Shown one piece after another: positions 60,101 through 64,000 of a stretch of 64,000 nt of DNA (position 1 is its first letter; each line of letters opens with the position of its first letter). This DNA is from Ifrita kowaldi (taxonomy: Eukaryota; Chordata; Aves; Passeriformes; Cinclosomatidae): assembly GCA_013398055.1 (NCBI GenBank), contig VZRS01006707.1:135963-199962 (forward strand). The letters run 5' to 3'. A program made the position numbers and the translations under genes. Under the pieces are notes generated by a model. That model was given only the letters and a program-made list of their open reading frames with translations, had not been told where the DNA came from and did no database searches.

Positions 60101-63100
60101 TCCACTCCAGAGATATTTCTTTTTGTTCATCCTCAGAAAGTTGATATTCACAAACCACAAGCATTAGGCAGCTGTCTAGCAGCAGTAGCAGAAGCACCAT
60201 TAGTGTGCATCTCCATAAAAATGTAGCTATTGATTAGTATTGCTGGGGAATAATATATATCTGTACATATTCTCTATGTCTTTGTGTGCTGTATAGAGAG
60301 AGATATTCAGAAAAGGGCTAGCTATCCACATGGCTTAAGAAGACCTATGCCTTCTGTTGCTTTTCTTCTTCACAGATTAGCTAGGGATATAAATAAGAAA
60401 AGAAAATTATTTCCTCAGTGGAATTTTTTGTTCAGATTCTCCACTAATCTATTTATATGCCTGTTCAATGTTTTTTACCTGTAGCTATTCTACAGTTTCT
60501 GAAGACAGCAACTTGCTTCAAAGGCTGATGAAAACTTGGACTGGAATGTTTCCTAGTTGGAAAGTCACTTTCTGGTGACTACAGAAAGTCATAGCATTAT
60601 TGAAGAAAGTAAAGCATTGTATGTTAGTCTTGCACAGGACTGTACCTAGTGAATATAGGTTTTCAATGGCAAGAGCAATGGCTTAATTATGCATTAAGTC
60701 TTTGCCTCTTCGTAGCACTTAAGAGTGGGTCTGGGTAAGTTCTCACTGAAATCACTGCTAAAATCAGTGTCGAGGTTGGACAGCCTGACCCTTAGGTCCT
60801 GTTTGTGCATTTATGTGGTTAGCTTGTGCTCTGGATGCTTTCCTATCCTTGAGTGCCCACATGGAGAACTGAAGAGGAATAATTATTCTGTTTAGAGTTC
60901 ACAGCCTAATTTGTTCATATTGACTGTGCACAGACAAGTCCTGAAAGCTTTTGAAAACAGCAGCAGTTAGCACTGGCTTATGCTGGGGTCAGTGCTGGCC
61001 CCATCTAGCCCAAAAGAAACGGTGGTAACTTCATTTTCTGGAATGCCATTCATCCCCAGAGTCCAAGGGTAAAATCCTCTCTGGACTGAACTCCTTCTTC
61101 TTGCACCTTGAAGCAGTTAGTGTCCTTGGATTTGCCAGGAGAGGAGCATTTCCTTTGTTCCTTCTATTCCTCCTTGTGGGTTATGTTTGCTTTTGGTTAG
61201 CGTAAATAATACAGAGAATCTTTCCCAAGATTCATCTGACTGCATGCACAATTAGGGGAGGGGAGCACTTCTAAAGCATGGTTCATCTCATTTTAAGTAA
61301 GTCTAAAACAGATTAGACAAATTGTAACTCAAAAGGAGATGGCTAATCCAGATGTGTCCTTGTGTGTCTCTGCCAGAACTGGCCACATGTATATAGCCAG
61401 GACTTTGTTTTTCTTGCTACTCTTAAAAACTGTTCATTCTGATAGCACATGTGCACAGTGTTTCAAGCTGAATTAAATTTATCCTGGAAATTTGGTATCC
61501 AATGAATTTTGCAAACACTTTTGTGTTTTTCTAAGCTCTCCTGAGGATAAAACTCATTTTGTGTGAATGTCCCAAGTACAATTGCTTCTTGATTTGTAAC
61601 AGCTGCTGCAAAAAAAGGAGTCTTTTACATTAGCAATTCTGGGCAGACACTCAGATTTTAAACTCTGGGTTACTCCATTCTTTCTCCTTGACTTTCTCAA
61701 GGGACCAGTGGGAAAAAAAAAAACCCAAGAATTGGATACGTGTAACATGTTGTGCAAACCAGGCTTTGAGCTTTTTGGAGGGATGCAACAAGTACATGGA
61801 GATTGGAAATTTAATTTGGACACATGATGTTATGAGACAGTTTAAATGAGGAAAGAAATGTTAAAATTTCATTTAAAATTTTACTGGTGCAAATACTGGT
61901 TTTTTTTAAAAAAAGAGTTTCTTAGATGGTCAGTAGAGGGCAGGCATATTTTATTTCTGAAGAACCTTTGCCCGCTACTATGTGCAAAGAATATTTGTTC
62001 TATCTTCAGATTTGAGGAGTGTAAGTCTACTTTGTCATATCACCATGATATAAATCAGCAGTAGTAATTTAAAAAGACATTGTCAACCCCTTTGAGGAGC
62101 TAAATGTCCATTTTAAAGCAATTGGAGGATATGAGTTATGACTACAGGCATTTAATTTCTGTGTTTAGATTGTAAAAACCATGGCATAAAAAACCTGAAA
62201 TATTGCCTCTACCAAGTACTAGATAAGAATCATTTCTCTGCTGAATTCTGTAAAATGCAGTAGTTCTTTCTGATGTGAACTACTATATCACTAATGGTGT
62301 GGAAACACACTCTTGAAAGTCACGATTGTTTAAATCTTCAGCTCAGTAACAGAGATTCTTCTTGAAGATCTGACTAGCCAAGCGACTTTAAACCTAAAGG
62401 AGCAATGCCTCTTTTAATTTCTACCTGCCTTCCTCTGTAATTGAAACAGTGTTTGTATTTCAGCTGGACAGAATACCTAACAGGTTCTGAGTACAGGGTA
62501 AAATCAGTGTCATATCTGATTAACTCAACAGAAAAAATTAAAGCGGATTTAAAGAAGCATTTCTTCTGAATGAGCTCATTCTTCCCCAAGTACGTTTTAG
62601 CCCTGAAACAAAATGTAGACAGGGTCTTTTCCAGAAACACATTAATATAAACACACCTCTAATATTGTTATGATATACCACTTTTAAAATCCTGTTACGA
62701 GATTTAAAGAGAATGAATGATAAAAAAATACATGTCGATTCTGTAAAAGACTCGAAATTTTTTGTCATCAGTGTGTAAGTGTGTGTACTTATATATGAAC
62801 TCTTATTTATGTTTATAATCAAACTTGCTACACCAAAGCTACACATGTAAGTAGCAGTAACAAGAGACAAGGGTCATGTCATCTACCATTTCTTTCTGTG
62901 ACTTGACAGTTTCATTTTTTTCTGGCAAGGTTGATGTTCACGTAGACACCTTTAATTAGGATCAAAAATTGTTTCAAGATTTGTCCCAAAATATGTGGTT
63001 TGCATTCACTTTGTCCTCTCTGTATCCATCAATAGAAAGTCTTTGTTAGATTTCAGAAGTATTCCAGCTAGAGGAAGTGAATGCTCTGAAAGATGTTGGC

Positions 63101-64000
63101 CACCAGCTCCAACTTCATAAGCTTTGGAATTCTGAGTTTGGGTGCCACGTTGCCTTCGTTATGAGCAAGACGTGTGTGACTGAGATGCCGAGGCCCTTGA
63201 ATCGCACCTGCAACTGAAAATGAAACCAAGTTTGTGGGATTACTTTTTGTTCTTTTTGAAGAAAAGCTGTGGCCTTACAGGCAAGAAGCTGTATTTTTAT
63301 GCTACTCATGCCTTCCAGATGGTCTCTGGGATTAGTTTCAATTTTTCGTTCTAGAAATTAATGGAGGTCCATATTTTTGTGCAATCCAGCTAGATACCGA
63401 GATGATGAATCTCTGTAAGAAATGAAAGCTGATTGAAGAGATGCAAATGTTAGAACCCTCAAATGATTTCAATCAAAATTGGACTTGCTATCATGTGGGT
63501 ACATGTTACTAAATTAACTTCAATTTTATCTACTTGTGTCTTCATTGAAGTCATCTAGGCAGATGGAAGAACTGGCCATATGCGGCCTATATCATATACA
63601 AAATTTACAGGGTATACTTTATTCTAATCTTGCACTTAACTCCTAAATGATCTAGGGTTATGTTTCCTATGAAATACTAAGTATAAAATCTGAACCTTCT
63701 GCTTCATGCTTTTAGGTGACTGGATTTCACAGCACTCAGACTGGATAGAAAATCTAAAAATTCATTATGTATTGTTCTGTAACAGTGATGACACTGCATC
63801 AAAATATTTGTAGCCATATGGGTCTTAATTTAAAAAATGTTTTTTTCTGTCTATAATGAAATAACCTTCATCAAGCCAGCAAATAACTTCCAAAGTTTTA
63901 ATGCATAAGCTTTCAAAAATGACTTTTTCCTTTAAATTTTTCCCTTTGACTTGAGACAGTGAAACTACTGTAGTGTAAATTTCAAGATTACTTGCACTGA
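57106..64000. other. Unique non-coding DNA, no gene recognised
   Basis: AT-rich with open frames up to about 110 codons (for example 62538-62870, minus strand), none with a recognisable domain. A 17-nt T-run lies at 58744-58760, with no LINE or processed-gene body beside it. No further CR1 end was seen up to the window edge. Confidence 0.55.
58744..58760. repeat. Poly-T run
   Basis: Seventeen consecutive T. On the minus strand it would be a poly-A tail, but the sequence on the side where a retroposed gene would lie (58761-59100) shows no recognisable coding similarity. Confidence 0.9.

Overview
The window reads as nuclear DNA of a bird, most likely a euchromatic intergenic or long-intron region. 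The recognisable interspersed repeats are all CR1-type LINEs, several with the avian CR1 3' end (variants of ATTCTATGATTCT). Repeats are sparse, no mammalian-type SINEs are visible, and there is one compact CpG island in otherwise AT-rich DNA. No bacterial gene organisation, operon, CRISPR array or tRNA/rRNA gene was found. The species cannot be fixed from the sequence.

Layout. 1-5.8 kb: unique non-coding DNA. 5.8-6.9 kb: a very old, decayed antisense CR1-like LINE of the amniote type. 9.0-9.6 kb: a younger sense CR1 3' end that still carries the ORF2 C-terminus, broken by a frameshift. About 12.0-13.1 kb: two diverged copies of an unnamed sequence roughly 775 bp apart. 21.5-21.7 kb: a short CR1 3' end. 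About 22.26-23.48 kb: the opposite end of a CR1, with 5' leader plus an ORF1 remnant that includes the serine-esterase motif. 28.6 kb: an ATCT microsatellite. About 30.95-31.63 kb: a strong CpG island with GC boxes, an E-box, a G-quadruplex motif and one ambiguous base. 35.4 kb: a sense CR1 3' end. 43.2 kb: an antisense CR1 3' end containing a perfect 13-bp snap-back palindrome. 56.7-57.1 kb: an antisense CR1 with an internal deletion. The rest is unique, AT-rich, non-coding DNA.

No protein-coding gene can be named. The open frames are short, overlap on opposite strands and match no family I recognise. The longest ones lie in or run into the GC-rich island, where stop codons are rare. The island is the best candidate for a real gene start, probably of a gene whose other exons lie mostly outside the window or are too short to recognise. 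One weak exon-like segment lies at 36.72 kb on the plus strand.

No new multi-gene system is visible. The items most worth a second look are the retained CR1 5' end with its esterase ORF1, the palindrome made inside a CR1 copy, the old paired copies at 12 and 12.9 kb, an imperfect 90-nt hairpin at 18.2 kb, and the CpG-island promoter with its ambiguous base.
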